DNA from: JBDSYA01 sp039925865
Lineage (GTDB): Bacteria > Bacteroidota > Ignavibacteria > Tepidaquicellales > Tepidaquicellaceae
Direction: 5' to 3'
NCBI GenBank assembly: GCA_039925865.1
Contig: JBDSYA010000275.1
Coordinates: 1-10,169 of the forward strand
Length of the DNA: 10,169 nucleotides
Position 1 is the first letter of the stretch. Each line of letters starts with the position of its first letter. The translations under genes and the position numbers were made by a program. Under the pieces are notes generated by a model that saw only the letters and a list, made by a program, of their open reading frames with translations, did no database searches and was not told where the DNA came from. Positions 1 to 7,714 of this stretch are shown piece by piece.

Positions 1-488
1 CCAAATCTATTGCTGACGTTCTGGAAATGACAGTTGAGGAAGCGACGAAATTTTTCGAGGCTGTCCCTTCATTGAAAAGAAAACTTCAGACATTGTTTGA
101 TGTCGGACTCGGGTACATCAGGCTTGGACAGCAGGCAACAACTTTATCGGGAGGAGAGGCTCAGCGTGTAAAACTTTCTACGGAGCTTTCAAAAGTTCAG
201 ACAGGCCGGACACTGTATATACTTGATGAACCGACTACGGGTCTTCACTTTGAAGATATAAATATGCTGCTGGATGTTTTAAATAAACTGGTTGACAAAG
301 GAAATACCGTGATTGTCATCGAGCATAATATGGATGTGATCAAATCCGCCGACTGGATCATAGATATGGGGCCTGAAGGAGGTTATAAAGGTGGAAATAT
401 TATTGCTGCGGGTACACCGGAAGAAATTGTAAAAAAATATATTGATGTAAGCTATACTGCTCAGTACCTCAAAGAAGAATTATTTTAA
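1..488 (+). CDS. uvrA: Excinuclease ABC subunit A, C-terminal fragment (5' end outside window)
   Basis: UvrA is the DNA-damage-sensing ATPase of nucleotide excision repair; as a dimer it loads UvrB at lesions. Only the last 161 residues are visible, and the frame is open from base 3, so the gene starts upstream of the window. The fragment is the end of the second ATPase cassette: an ABC signature LSGGEAQ (144-164), a Walker B stretch LYILDEPTTGLH (from 213, with the Asp-Glu pair at 225-230) and the H-loop IEHN (around 318-329). The text is close to canonical bacterial UvrA (ATTLSGGEAQRVKL, GNTVIVIEHN, ADWIIDMGPEGG). It is clearly a different lineage from the second UvrA-family gene at 1129-4035, which has LSGGESQ here and a longer insert before Walker B. 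It ends 3 bp from the stop of the convergent TPR gene. The family call is near certain; canonical UvrA1 status rests on the C-terminus alone. Confidence 0.96.
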   Translation, partial: KSIADVLEMTVEEATKFFEAVPSLKRKLQTLFDVGLGYIRLGQQATTLSGGEAQRVKLSTELSKVQTGRTLYILDEPTTGLHFEDINMLLDVLNKLVDKGNTVIVIEHNMDVIKSADWIIDMGPEGGYKGGNIIAAGTPEEIVKKYIDVSYTAQYLKEELF

Positions 489-491
489 ATT

Positions 492-1118
492 TTAATTTTT
501 AAGTCCATCAATTTTTGGCCTGAGTTCTTTTTCCCAGATCTTATCAAGCCTTATAGCTTCTTCAAAATCTAGGGCCGCTTTCTCTTTTTTATCTAACTGC
601 ATATAAAGCAATCCCCTGTAATAATAAGCTATGTCATCCTCCGGATCCAGCTTTACGATCATTGTATAATCCTTAATTGCGTTATCGTATTGCTTCAACA
701 TCTCAAAATCAGTAGCTCTCTGATTATATGCGTCTTTGAATTTTTTGTTTTTCTTAATTGCGGCAGTATAATCTGATATTGCCTCCGGATATTTTTCCTG
801 TTTATCATAGACCAATGCCCTGTTATAATAAGCTTCACCCTGACTTCCGTCTAAATTAATGGCGCTAGTTAATTCTTTAATGGACTTATCATAATCAAAG
901 TAGATATTATAGATCAACCCTTTGTAATAATAAACTTCATAATCCTCGGAGTTCATGTTAAGTATTTCAGCCAATAGTTTGTTTGCATTTTCAAAATCAT
1001 CAGAATAGAATGCTTTTCGTCCTTCTTCATAAGTTTCTTTTATAGACTGGGAACTGACAGGACCCGATAACAAAATTCCTGTTAACAAGAATAGTATTAG
1101 AATTTTTAAATTTTTCAT
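492..1118 (-). CDS. Secreted or periplasmic tetratricopeptide-repeat protein
   Basis: This 208-residue protein has an N-terminal signal peptide (basic MKNLK, hydrophobic stretch about 6-19, likely cleavage near VSSQ at 21-24), so it is probably periplasmic or surface-located. The rest is five tandem 34-residue TPR units at about 28-61, 62-95, 96-129, 130-163 and 164-197. The repeats are visible from the recurring AYYNRALVY / AYYYRGLLY helix A and the xxAIxDYTxAI helix B patterns. TPR arrays are protein-protein interaction scaffolds, and nothing here indicates an enzymatic activity or a partner. The start codon lies 10 bp after the stop of the minus-strand uvrA-like gene, so the two are probably co-transcribed. 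No good ribosome binding site is seen. Its stop lies 3 bp from the stop of the converging uvrA. A role in DNA repair should not be assumed from the neighbourhood, because the signal peptide places it outside the cytoplasm. Confidence 0.9.
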   Translation of the reverse strand: MKNLKILILFLLTGILLSGPVSSQSIKETYEEGRKAFYSDDFENANKLLAEILNMNSEDYEVYYYKGLIYNIYFDYDKSIKELTSAINLDGSQGEAYYNRALVYDKQEKYPEAISDYTAAIKKNKKFKDAYNQRATDFEMLKQYDNAIKDYTMIVKLDPEDDIAYYYRGLLYMQLDKKEKAALDFEEAIRLDKIWEKELRPKIDGLKN

Positions 1119-1128
1119 TAATATATTT

Positions 1129-4035
1129 TTAAATAAAATTTTTTAAATACCTGCCTGTATAAGATTTTTGTTCTTTAACAATTTCTTCTGGAGTGCCTTC
1201 AGCAACAATGTATCCTCCGTCATCACCGCTTTCAGGACCAAGATCAATAATATAATCAGCACATTTAATTACTTCAAGATTGTGTTCTATTACTAAAACA
1301 GAGTTTCCTTTTTTTATAAGCTCCTCAAAACATCCCAATAATTTTGCAACGTCGTAAAAGTGAAGACCCGTTGTAGGTTCATCAAACATGAATAAGGTTT
1401 TTTTTCCGTCTTCTTGAAATGTCAGATGGTATGCAAGTTTTACCCGCTGCGATTCTCCTCCGGATAAAGTCGTGGATGACTGGCCGACTCTCAAATATCC
1501 AAGCCCGACATTATCAAGCACTTTAAGTTTTTTTGAAATTCTCGGGAAGGTTTTAAAAAAGTTTATAGCTTCAATAACTGTCATCTCAAGTACTTCGCTG
1601 ATGTTTTTGTGCATGCCTTCATTACCCCTGAGCTTAATCTCAAGTATATCCTGCTTATATCTTTTTCCTTTACATGCTTCACATTCAAGAATTATATCTG
1701 CCATGAACTGCATCTCGATCTTGATAACGCCCGTTCCTTCACAGGTTTCACATCTGCCGCCAGGCACATTAAAAGAAAAATATCCTGAATAAAGATTTCT
1801 TTTTTTTGATTCCGGCGATTCTGCAAATGTTTCCCGGATCACGTCAAAAGCTTTTATATATGTTACCGGATTACTTCGCGGGGTTTTACCAATAGGATTC
1901 TGATTAACCATTTCGATCGAATCAATGTTTTCATGTCCTTCGACTGCATCATGCTCGCCGATCTTTTCATTATAGCTTCCTTCAAGTTTTCTTTTGAGAT
2001 TTCCATACAGGATATTATTTATCAGTGTTGACTTGCCTGATCCGCTAACACCAGTCACGCATACATGCATTCCTAACGGGATCTTGACCTCAATATCCTT
2101 TAAATTATTTTCCCGCGCTCCTTTTATTTTCAGAAATTTTATTCCTTTAATAAAAGGCCGTCTTGATTTCGGAACTTCGATCTTGATCTTTCCACTTAAA
2201 AATTTTCCTGTAAGAGATTTAGATTCCTTTAATATCTGAGAGTATGTTCCCTGAAAAATAATCTCACCTCCTTTTTCTCCGGCAAAAGGTCCCATATCTA
2301 CAATTTCATCAGCTTCCTTCATCATATCACTGTCATGCTCCACTACCAATACAGAATTTCCCAGATCTCTCAAAGATTTCATTATATTGATCAGTTTATA
2401 ATTGTCCCGCGGGTGCAATCCGATCGATGGTTCATCAAGGACATATATTGAACCGACCAAAGATGAACCCAGTGATGTTGATAAATTTATTCTTTGAGAT
2501 TCACCACCGGAAAGTGTATTTGAAAGCCTGTCCAGTGTCAGATAAGTAAGACCTACTTCAACTAGATATCTGAGTCTTGATATAATTTCTTCCAGAATTC
2601 TTTCAGAAATTTTTCTGTCATAATCGCTAAGTTTAATATTTAAAAAGAAATTATATGCTTCATCAATTTTCATTTTAACAATTTCAAAAATGGTCTTATC
2701 ATTAATCATTATATACAATGCTTCTTTTCTCAGTCGTGAACCTGAACATTCACTGCATGTTGTAAACGCCCGGTACCTGTTGAGCAGCACTCTGTAATGA
2801 AGTTTGTATGCCGCTTCTTTTTCTATTATTTTAAAAAATTTATTCAGTCCGATATAATTTTTTCCTCCCTTATAAATAAATTCTTTCTGCCTGTCGCTCA
2901 ATTTATTATAAGGTATATGAATATCAACTCCATTATCATCAGCTTCAGTAAGAAGCTGTGTAAGGTGAGTAGAATGTTTAGGAGTTGAAAAGACATTTAT
3001 TGCACCGTTAAAAATTGATTTTCTTTTGTCTGAAATGACAAGGTCCATATCAACTCCCATTGTTCTGCTAAAGCCCTGGCATTTTTCGCATGCGCCGAAA
3101 GGATTATTAAATGAGAATAGCCGTGGCTCGGGCTCTTCAAATCTAATTCCGTCTTCTTCAAGAAATTTATTAAAGTGATGGTCTGTGTATTTATCATCAT
3201 CAAATATTCTTATAATTACATAACCGTCGCTTTCTCTGAATGCAAGTTCTATTGAATCATTTACTCTTGAAATTATTTCATTATTCTCAGGATAAAAATT
3301 CAGCCTGTCAATCAGCACGGTTAAACTCATTTGGCTGTCCTGGCCCGGACCATTGTTATTTTCAACAGAATTGAAAACTTCATCATCGGAAACTTCAATA
3401 AGATCAGCGATCTCATCATGGATCAGTAGCCGATAAAACCCTTTTGATTTGAGATCGGCGATTAATTTACTAAACTCAATTTCATCTTTGAAAACTAATT
3501 TCGTCAGTATGTATATTTTTAAAAATTCGTTTTTGTTATGAGAAGTAATTTTTTCGATAATACTTTCAGGCGAATCCTTCCTTACAAGATTTCCACTGAC
3601 AGGTGAATACGTTTTTCCTATTCTTGCAAATAATAATCTGAGGTAATCATAAATCTCAGTTGTAGTACCCACGGTTGATCGGGGATTCTTGATCTGGGTT
3701 TTTTGTTCGATCGCCATTGACGGAGCAAGGCCTGACATGAAATCAACATCAGGTTTATTGAGTCTTTCTAAAAACTGACGGGCATATGAGGACAGGCTTT
3801 CTACATACCTTCTCTGGCCTTCTGCATAAACCGTATCAAATACCAGTGAAGATTTTCCTGAACCGCTCACACCCGTAAAAACTATTAATTTATATTTTGG
3901 AATATCGATATTGACATTTTTCAGATTATGAACCCGCGCACCTTTGATTACAATGAATTTCTTCGGATCAGATAATTGTTTTTCAATTCCCTTATTTAAC
4001 TTTTCTTTATTTACCTTTTCTGTGACTTTAGCCAA
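1129..4035 (-). CDS. uvrA: Second UvrA-family excinuclease ATPase (diverged paralogue)
   Basis: This complete 968-residue UvrA-family protein has the family's usual size and two ABC cassettes. Walker A motifs GVSGSGKS lie at 55-62 and 662-669. Signature LSGGESQ is at 508-514 and 857-863, and Walker B acidic pairs are at Asp534/Glu535 and Asp885/Glu886. Zinc modules are Cys316/Cys319 with Cys427/Cys430, and Cys762/Cys765 with Cys785/Cys788. The region corresponding to the UvrB-binding domain (about 145-260) is present, unlike UvrA2 proteins that lack it. Where canonical UvrA has a CPxC or CPxH zinc motif, it has YSPVSG (143-148), so that zinc site looks lost. From memory, similar second UvrAs are common in Bacteroidota. 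The start is TTG at 4035: an in-frame stop lies 15 bp upstream and no ATG occurs before the conserved IKGARVHNLKN. It likely binds damaged DNA; whether it works with UvrB is unknown. Confidence 0.95.
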   Translation of the reverse strand: MAKVTEKVNKEKLNKGIEKQLSDPKKFIVIKGARVHNLKNVNIDIPKYKLIVFTGVSGSGKSSLVFDTVYAEGQRRYVESLSSYARQFLERLNKPDVDFMSGLAPSMAIEQKTQIKNPRSTVGTTTEIYDYLRLLFARIGKTYSPVSGNLVRKDSPESIIEKITSHNKNEFLKIYILTKLVFKDEIEFSKLIADLKSKGFYRLLIHDEIADLIEVSDDEVFNSVENNNGPGQDSQMSLTVLIDRLNFYPENNEIISRVNDSIELAFRESDGYVIIRIFDDDKYTDHHFNKFLEEDGIRFEEPEPRLFSFNNPFGACEKCQGFSRTMGVDMDLVISDKRKSIFNGAINVFSTPKHSTHLTQLLTEADDNGVDIHIPYNKLSDRQKEFIYKGGKNYIGLNKFFKIIEKEAAYKLHYRVLLNRYRAFTTCSECSGSRLRKEALYIMINDKTIFEIVKMKIDEAYNFFLNIKLSDYDRKISERILEEIISRLRYLVEVGLTYLTLDRLSNTLSGGESQRINLSTSLGSSLVGSIYVLDEPSIGLHPRDNYKLINIMKSLRDLGNSVLVVEHDSDMMKEADEIVDMGPFAGEKGGEIIFQGTYSQILKESKSLTGKFLSGKIKIEVPKSRRPFIKGIKFLKIKGARENNLKDIEVKIPLGMHVCVTGVSGSGKSTLINNILYGNLKRKLEGSYNEKIGEHDAVEGHENIDSIEMVNQNPIGKTPRSNPVTYIKAFDVIRETFAESPESKKRNLYSGYFSFNVPGGRCETCEGTGVIKIEMQFMADIILECEACKGKRYKQDILEIKLRGNEGMHKNISEVLEMTVIEAINFFKTFPRISKKLKVLDNVGLGYLRVGQSSTTLSGGESQRVKLAYHLTFQEDGKKTLFMFDEPTTGLHFYDVAKLLGCFEELIKKGNSVLVIEHNLEVIKCADYIIDLGPESGDDGGYIVAEGTPEEIVKEQKSYTGRYLKNFI

Positions 4036-4245
4036 ATTTATTTGATTTTAACAAACAGGAAACATAAAACTTTATAATCTTAGATACAGTTCAATTCGAA
4101 GTAAAAGTAATCGATGATGTTCACTTCCGTCAAAACGTTTTTCAAAGTAAGTGAATATTATTCTTAAAAAGATTTTACTGAGCAATATTTTGCAGAAAAC
4201 TTATGGAATACCCCTCCCAATCCCAATGCCATTGTTAAGTAGCAA

Positions 4246-4312
4246 AAACTTCAGAAGTCTTATTTTCTGCGCTCCAATATATTTGAGATTTGAATTGAGA
4301 CTTCGGAAGTTT
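4246..4312. repeat. 15-bp inverted repeat with self-dyad arms
   Basis: The left arm AAACTTCAGAAGTCT (4246-4260) and right arm AGACTTCGGAAGTTT (4298-4312) are inverted copies matching at 14 of 15 positions, separated by 37 bp. Each arm is itself a dyad (ACTTC-N-GAAGT), so either a long stem or two small hairpins could form. It lies midway in a divergent gap, about 105 bp before the barrel gene. It could be a transcriptional terminator pair, a dyad operator, or a small dispersed repeat. There is no T-run long enough to make a confident terminator call, and no transposase is nearby. Confidence 0.6.
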
Positions 4313-4384
4313 CTCCGCTTTACCAATCATATTTTCTTAACTTAATGGCATTCTGATAGAATATTTTTAATGTATTACTTTAAA

Positions 4385-4392
4385 TATTTTTG
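4385..4392 (+). promoter_or_regulatory. Candidate Bacteroidota-type -7 promoter element
   Basis: TATTTTTG fits the Bacteroidota -7 consensus TAnnTTTG and lies 25 bp upstream of the ATG at 4418. I do not see a convincing TTG or TTTG -33 box at the expected distance upstream, only AT-rich sequence. In DNA this AT-rich, such an octamer can arise by chance. This is a weak call. Confidence 0.25.
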
Positions 4393-4417
4393 TTAGTTAA
4401 TTTTAGAAAAATCACAT

Positions 4418-5323
4418 ATGTCACTTTTACGGATACTCTTTACCACTGCACTTTTATTACTGGCTAATTATTCTTTTGGACAGGAATTATACATAGTATC
4501 ACACCCTGCGGCAAACTTATCAAAAAACAGGATTGAGTTTAGAAATAATGTAGTGAGTTATGATAACTTCAAATATTTTCATAACTCCTTCGAATTAAAT
4601 TATGGCCTGCTGGGAAATCTTACACTTTATAACAGTGTATTTTATTCTCTGGATAACGGCTATAAGTTTATTGGCAATTATGAAGGTACCGTCAGATACC
4701 GTCTCCATGACATTGACAAAAAAAATTATCATCTGAGATTTGCAGCACAATCAGGGATTTTAATTCCTGTTAATTCTAAACCAATTGTAAGCAATGCTGT
4801 TGAATACGAACTTCATCCCGGGCACAAAGTTAAATTTTTCAATTTTATAAATGACATAACTGTTCCTTCCGTTGATTTTCATACCACTGACAATTATACA
4901 ATTAAGAATGATCTTATAGTTACAAATCTGATAAAGAGATTTTCTATAACCGGTGAAATGGGTTTTAATGTAAATGTTCCTAAAAATGATTTTAAATTTG
5001 GTAACTATTTCGACGGATCTTTGGCAATGGGTTATCTCCTTCTTCCTAAGAAATATAATAATTATAATGACATTAACGTGAATCTTTATTCCGAGTCAAA
5101 AGCATTTTATTTTTTAAAAAATAAATTTCTTGGAAATGAAATAACAAACTCGGGCGGCTTCAGACTGGATACTTATATCGGCATTCAGGCAATTTTCTTT
5201 TCGTCCCTGATGGCGGAGTTATCCTACAAAATCCCCATACATTCTAATGAGTTTGCCGAGATTAATACCGGTAGGAGATCTACAGCATTACTGATGAGCC
5301 TGAGGTATTTGTTTTTTCTATAA
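4418..5323 (+). CDS. Predicted outer-membrane beta-barrel protein of unknown function
   Basis: This 301-residue protein has a clear signal peptide (MSLLRILFTTALLLLANYSFGQ, cleavage likely after Gly21 or Gln22). The mature part has no long hydrophobic helix. It instead shows alternating polar/hydrophobic segments rich in Tyr, Phe and Asn (for example HNSFELNYGLLGNLTLYNSVFY, and FRLDTYIGIQAIFFSSLMAELSY) separated by short charged turns, as expected for amphipathic beta strands. It ends SLRYLFFL, an aromatic and hydrophobic C-terminal strand typical of barrel insertion signals. The opening ELYIVSHPAANLSKNRIEFR resembles, from memory, a group of small uncharacterised outer-membrane proteins in Bacteroidota and Ignavibacteria. 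The ATG was chosen because the signal peptide begins there directly. It is the first gene of the plus-strand run and lies 82 bp before the next gene. Outer-membrane location is probable; its cargo or ligand cannot be read from the sequence. Confidence 0.82.
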   Translation: MSLLRILFTTALLLLANYSFGQELYIVSHPAANLSKNRIEFRNNVVSYDNFKYFHNSFELNYGLLGNLTLYNSVFYSLDNGYKFIGNYEGTVRYRLHDIDKKNYHLRFAAQSGILIPVNSKPIVSNAVEYELHPGHKVKFFNFINDITVPSVDFHTTDNYTIKNDLIVTNLIKRFSITGEMGFNVNVPKNDFKFGNYFDGSLAMGYLLLPKKYNNYNDINVNLYSESKAFYFLKNKFLGNEITNSGGFRLDTYIGIQAIFFSSLMAELSYKIPIHSNEFAEINTGRRSTALLMSLRYLFFL

Positions 5324-5326
5324 GAA

Positions 5327-5347
5327 GTGAATGGTGAATGGTGAATA
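5327..5347 (+). repeat. Three tandem GTGAATG heptamers
   Basis: GTGAATG (5327-5333), GTGAATG (5334-5340) and GTGAATA (5341-5347) follow the stop of the barrel gene by 3 bp. A single GTGAATA recurs in the next intergenic gap (7709-7715). This looks like a micro-scale tandem repeat in non-coding spacer; no function is evident. Confidence 0.85.
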
Positions 5348-5405
5348 GAATTTAAAATTAAAAAACATATCTCTTTAATGTATCTAAAAATTAATCTTAT
5401 CAATT

Positions 5406-7673
5406 ATGAAATCAAAGTTACGAAATCAAATTACACATGCAATCGGATTTTTTCTGTTGATAATAGTTTCCATTCTACTGTTTCAGGGTCAGTATAATGG
5501 CAGAGTTTTTAATGATGATGACCCATCTATTGAACAGCCAACTCTGGAATCTTATCTTACCTTTAGAAATAGTATTCCTCACGCGCCAAGTGTTGTTACT
5601 GTAAATGATTTTGATAATTTCGACATAGGTATTGATTTTTGGGAACAAAATGCTACAAGCAATCCTAATAATCCCTTATGGATGTTTTTCGGAACGAATG
5701 CAACAACTGCTCAAACTGCAAGAGGATCAACTAATGGAGGACTTAACTGGTATTTGAATAATCCAAACTATCACTCATCTACTTGCTGTGATCCCTGGAG
5801 TACTTATACAGGCAATGGAGTTTTAATTTATGCGTCCGGCGTCAATGGACAATATATTTACAGATCAACCAATAACGGATTAAACTGGGGTTCTCCTATC
5901 TTATCTGTTTCGGGAAATGACAGGAATCACGTTTCTGCTGAATATACAGGCCTGGGACCCTATGCAAATTATGTTTATGCAGCAATGACACCGGGAAATT
6001 TTGCAAGGAGCACAAATGCAGGATTAAACTGGACAACAACTTTCACTCCAAGCAATTCATTGCCGGGATGTTATATTGCAGTTGGTCCGAATGGTGCAGT
6101 AGATGGTGGTTGTGTTGCATATGTTACTAACACCGGTTCCGACTTATCCAGAACTTATAATTTTTACAGATCGACAAACGGCGGTGCAAATTTTACTTTA
6201 GCTTCAAGCCAAAACTTTGCTAACATAGTTGGATTCCATACGGGAAGCAGACACACAATTAATAATGTAAGAACAGCACCTCATCCAAAAATTGCAATGG
6301 ACAATAGTAACGGTCCATATAGAGGCAGATTATATTTGGTTCATGCTTCTAACGATCCTCCGGGTAATGGAAACAAACCTGATATATGGCTTCGCTATTC
6401 AACCAACCAGGGAGTTACATGGTCCGGTGCCGTAAGAGTTAATGATAATCCGTCCCCGACTGCAAGTGATCAGTGGTTTCCGGAAATCTCTTGTGAAGCG
6501 GCAACAGGTAAACTTTATATTCATTGGTATGACGACAGAAGCAATCCTGCAACATTCGAGACCGCTATTTACGCGACATATACAACTGACGGAGGACAAA
6601 CATTTGCACCAAATCAGCGTGTGACTAATACAACTTTCACTTTTCCCAATCCACCCTGTTCACCGAATTGTTACAGAGGCGATTACACGAGCATTACCGG
6701 AAATCTTAACTCTGCATTTAGTGTGTGGGGAGATCACCGAAACGCAACAGCTCAAAATATGGGAGGATACTTTCCCGATTTTGCTATGAGAGTTACTCCA
6801 AATGCTAATACTCTTACCAATCTTAGTGACAGTTCATTCCATTACGTTTCAATTCCTGCTGTAAAGCTCTGGGATAAGTCAACAAAATTTTCCTTTACCG
6901 TGAGTCCTGCGCCGGTTGCAGGATTAATCTCTGTAGACTTTTTAAATCGAATGAATGACAATCTGCTTGATTCTCTTATAACATTTCCCGATTCACTAAG
7001 AGCGAGAATAAAAACCTCCGGAGGAGTTCCGGGTGGAAATTATGTTGTAACGATAAAAGGTAACGGAACAAATGGAACACCTGTTCATGTCAGAAATATC
7101 AATATTACTGTTATTCCGGCTCCAACAATAAAAGTTAATCTGAAAGTGTTAATGGAAGGATTATACTTTCAGTCATCAGACCAGCTCAATCGAAGAGATA
7201 CTGTGAAACTTTATTTGAGGGATGCATTATCTCCCTTCACAATGCGTGATTCTGCAAAAGCTGTCATCGATACTCTTACCTTTTCCGGACTTTATACATT
7301 TTTAAATTCACCCACAGGAACATATTACTTAGTTGTCCGTCATCACAACTCAATCGAGACCTGGAGTAAAAAGGGAGGTGAATCTCTTGTTGGAGATACT
7401 TCTGTTTATAACTATGATTTCACTTCAGCAGCAACACAGGCTTTTGGAAGTAATCTGAAGCTCAAAGGAACGAGGTTTTGTGTTTATAGTGCTGATGTAA
7501 ATCAGGATGGAATCGTTGATGGTACCGATGGTGCATTAGTAGATAATGATGCATCTAATATTGTAACAGGATATGTTGTAACCGATCTGAACGGAGATTA
7601 CATAGTTGATGGAAGTGATTATTTGATTGCAGATAATAATTCATTTTCACTTGTTGGGGTAATAAGGCCTTGA
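5406..7673 (+). CDS. Secreted Asp-box (BNR) beta-propeller protein with C-terminal dockerin-like module
   Basis: This 755-residue exported protein has a hydrophobic signal segment at about 11-27 after a basic start. Six Asp boxes (S/T-x-D/N-x-G-x-T/N-W/F) lie at 108-115, 154-161, 202-209, 256-263, 332-339 and 393-400, marking a sialidase-fold propeller over about 60-465. No FRIP-type arginine motif or other catalytic sialidase signature is seen, so sialidase activity should not be assumed. HWYDDR (373-378) and VWGDHR (440-445) look like conserved propeller strands. An Ig-like beta domain follows (about 470-572), then a beta-sandwich-like segment (about 574-685). The C-terminus has two calcium-loop repeats, D697-x-N699-x-D701...D708 and D727-x-N729-x-D731...D738, ending GVIRP. 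This module is, from memory, common at C-termini in Ignavibacteria. Cysteines cluster at 127-128, 222/236 and 418/422. There is no T9SS sorting domain, unlike the next gene. Function is unknown; probably extracellular binding or scaffolding. Confidence 0.88.
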   Translation: MKSKLRNQITHAIGFFLLIIVSILLFQGQYNGRVFNDDDPSIEQPTLESYLTFRNSIPHAPSVVTVNDFDNFDIGIDFWEQNATSNPNNPLWMFFGTNATTAQTARGSTNGGLNWYLNNPNYHSSTCCDPWSTYTGNGVLIYASGVNGQYIYRSTNNGLNWGSPILSVSGNDRNHVSAEYTGLGPYANYVYAAMTPGNFARSTNAGLNWTTTFTPSNSLPGCYIAVGPNGAVDGGCVAYVTNTGSDLSRTYNFYRSTNGGANFTLASSQNFANIVGFHTGSRHTINNVRTAPHPKIAMDNSNGPYRGRLYLVHASNDPPGNGNKPDIWLRYSTNQGVTWSGAVRVNDNPSPTASDQWFPEISCEAATGKLYIHWYDDRSNPATFETAIYATYTTDGGQTFAPNQRVTNTTFTFPNPPCSPNCYRGDYTSITGNLNSAFSVWGDHRNATAQNMGGYFPDFAMRVTPNANTLTNLSDSSFHYVSIPAVKLWDKSTKFSFTVSPAPVAGLISVDFLNRMNDNLLDSLITFPDSLRARIKTSGGVPGGNYVVTIKGNGTNGTPVHVRNINITVIPAPTIKVNLKVLMEGLYFQSSDQLNRRDTVKLYLRDALSPFTMRDSAKAVIDTLTFSGLYTFLNSPTGTYYLVVRHHNSIETWSKKGGESLVGDTSVYNYDFTSAATQAFGSNLKLKGTRFCVYSADVNQDGIVDGTDGALVDNDASNIVTGYVVTDLNGDYIVDGSDYLIADNNSFSLVGVIRP
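7494..7619 (+). other. Dockerin-like double calcium-loop module (within the 755-residue protein)
   Basis: Residues 697-708 (DVNQDGIVDGTD) and 727-738 (DLNGDYIVDGSD) are two EF-hand-like loops 30 residues apart. Acidic or Asn residues sit at loop positions 1, 3, 5 and 12, as in type I dockerins. Classical dockerins bind cohesin modules; no cohesin is visible in this window. The module could instead be a stability or attachment domain. Confidence 0.75.
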
Positions 7674-7694
7674 GTTTCATTGACGATTGGCTTG

Positions 7695-7709
7695 CCCGCC
7701 TGTTGCGGG
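7695..7709. repeat. GC-rich 5-bp hairpin (CCCGC / GCGGG)
   Basis: CCCGC (7695-7699), loop CTGTT and GCGGG (7705-7709) form a compact GC hairpin, extendable by wobble pairs, 22 bp after the stop of the dockerin protein. It stands out in AT-rich surroundings. No T-run follows, so it is not a standard intrinsic terminator on the + strand. It resembles small REP-like palindromes. Confidence 0.5.
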
Positions 7710-7714
7710 TGAAT

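Larger units (their letters stand above)
4036..4417. other. 382-bp divergent intergenic region
   Basis: This gap lies between the divergently transcribed minus-strand uvrA-like gene and the plus-strand barrel gene, so it should carry promoters for both. I see no convincing gene in it. A 64-codon plus-strand frame at 4151-4345 has no family resemblance, and its leucine- and isoleucine-rich text looks like random AT-rich translation. The region holds a 15-bp inverted repeat (4246-4260 and 4298-4312), a shorter 7-bp inverted repeat TTCACTT/AAGTGAA (4120-4126 and 4149-4155) and a candidate promoter element near 4385. The central part (4201-4320) is less AT-rich than its edges. Confidence 0.7.

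Noticed and set aside
1472..1792. 106-codon open frame antisense to the second uvrA gene
   Set aside because: It lies wholly inside a strongly supported UvrA coding region on the other strand, has no recognisable domain, and its Ser/Pro/Leu-rich text is typical of an antisense translation.
4059..4066. Possible minus-strand -7 box TATGTTTC upstream of the second uvrA
   Set aside because: It matches TAnnTTTG at only five of six fixed positions and has no -33 partner; too weak in AT-rich DNA to list as a feature.
4151..4345. 64-codon plus-strand frame in the divergent gap
   Set aside because: It has no family resemblance, no ribosome binding site and low-complexity composition, and it spans the inverted repeat. 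It was treated as non-coding.
5406..7673. Annotation of the 755-residue protein as a sialidase
   Set aside because: Asp boxes only indicate the propeller fold. No FRIP motif, arginine triad or nucleophile context could be recognised, so an enzymatic name is not justified.
7695..7709. Intrinsic terminator after the dockerin protein
   Set aside because: The GC hairpin is not followed by a T-run on the + strand, so it was listed as a hairpin or repeat only.
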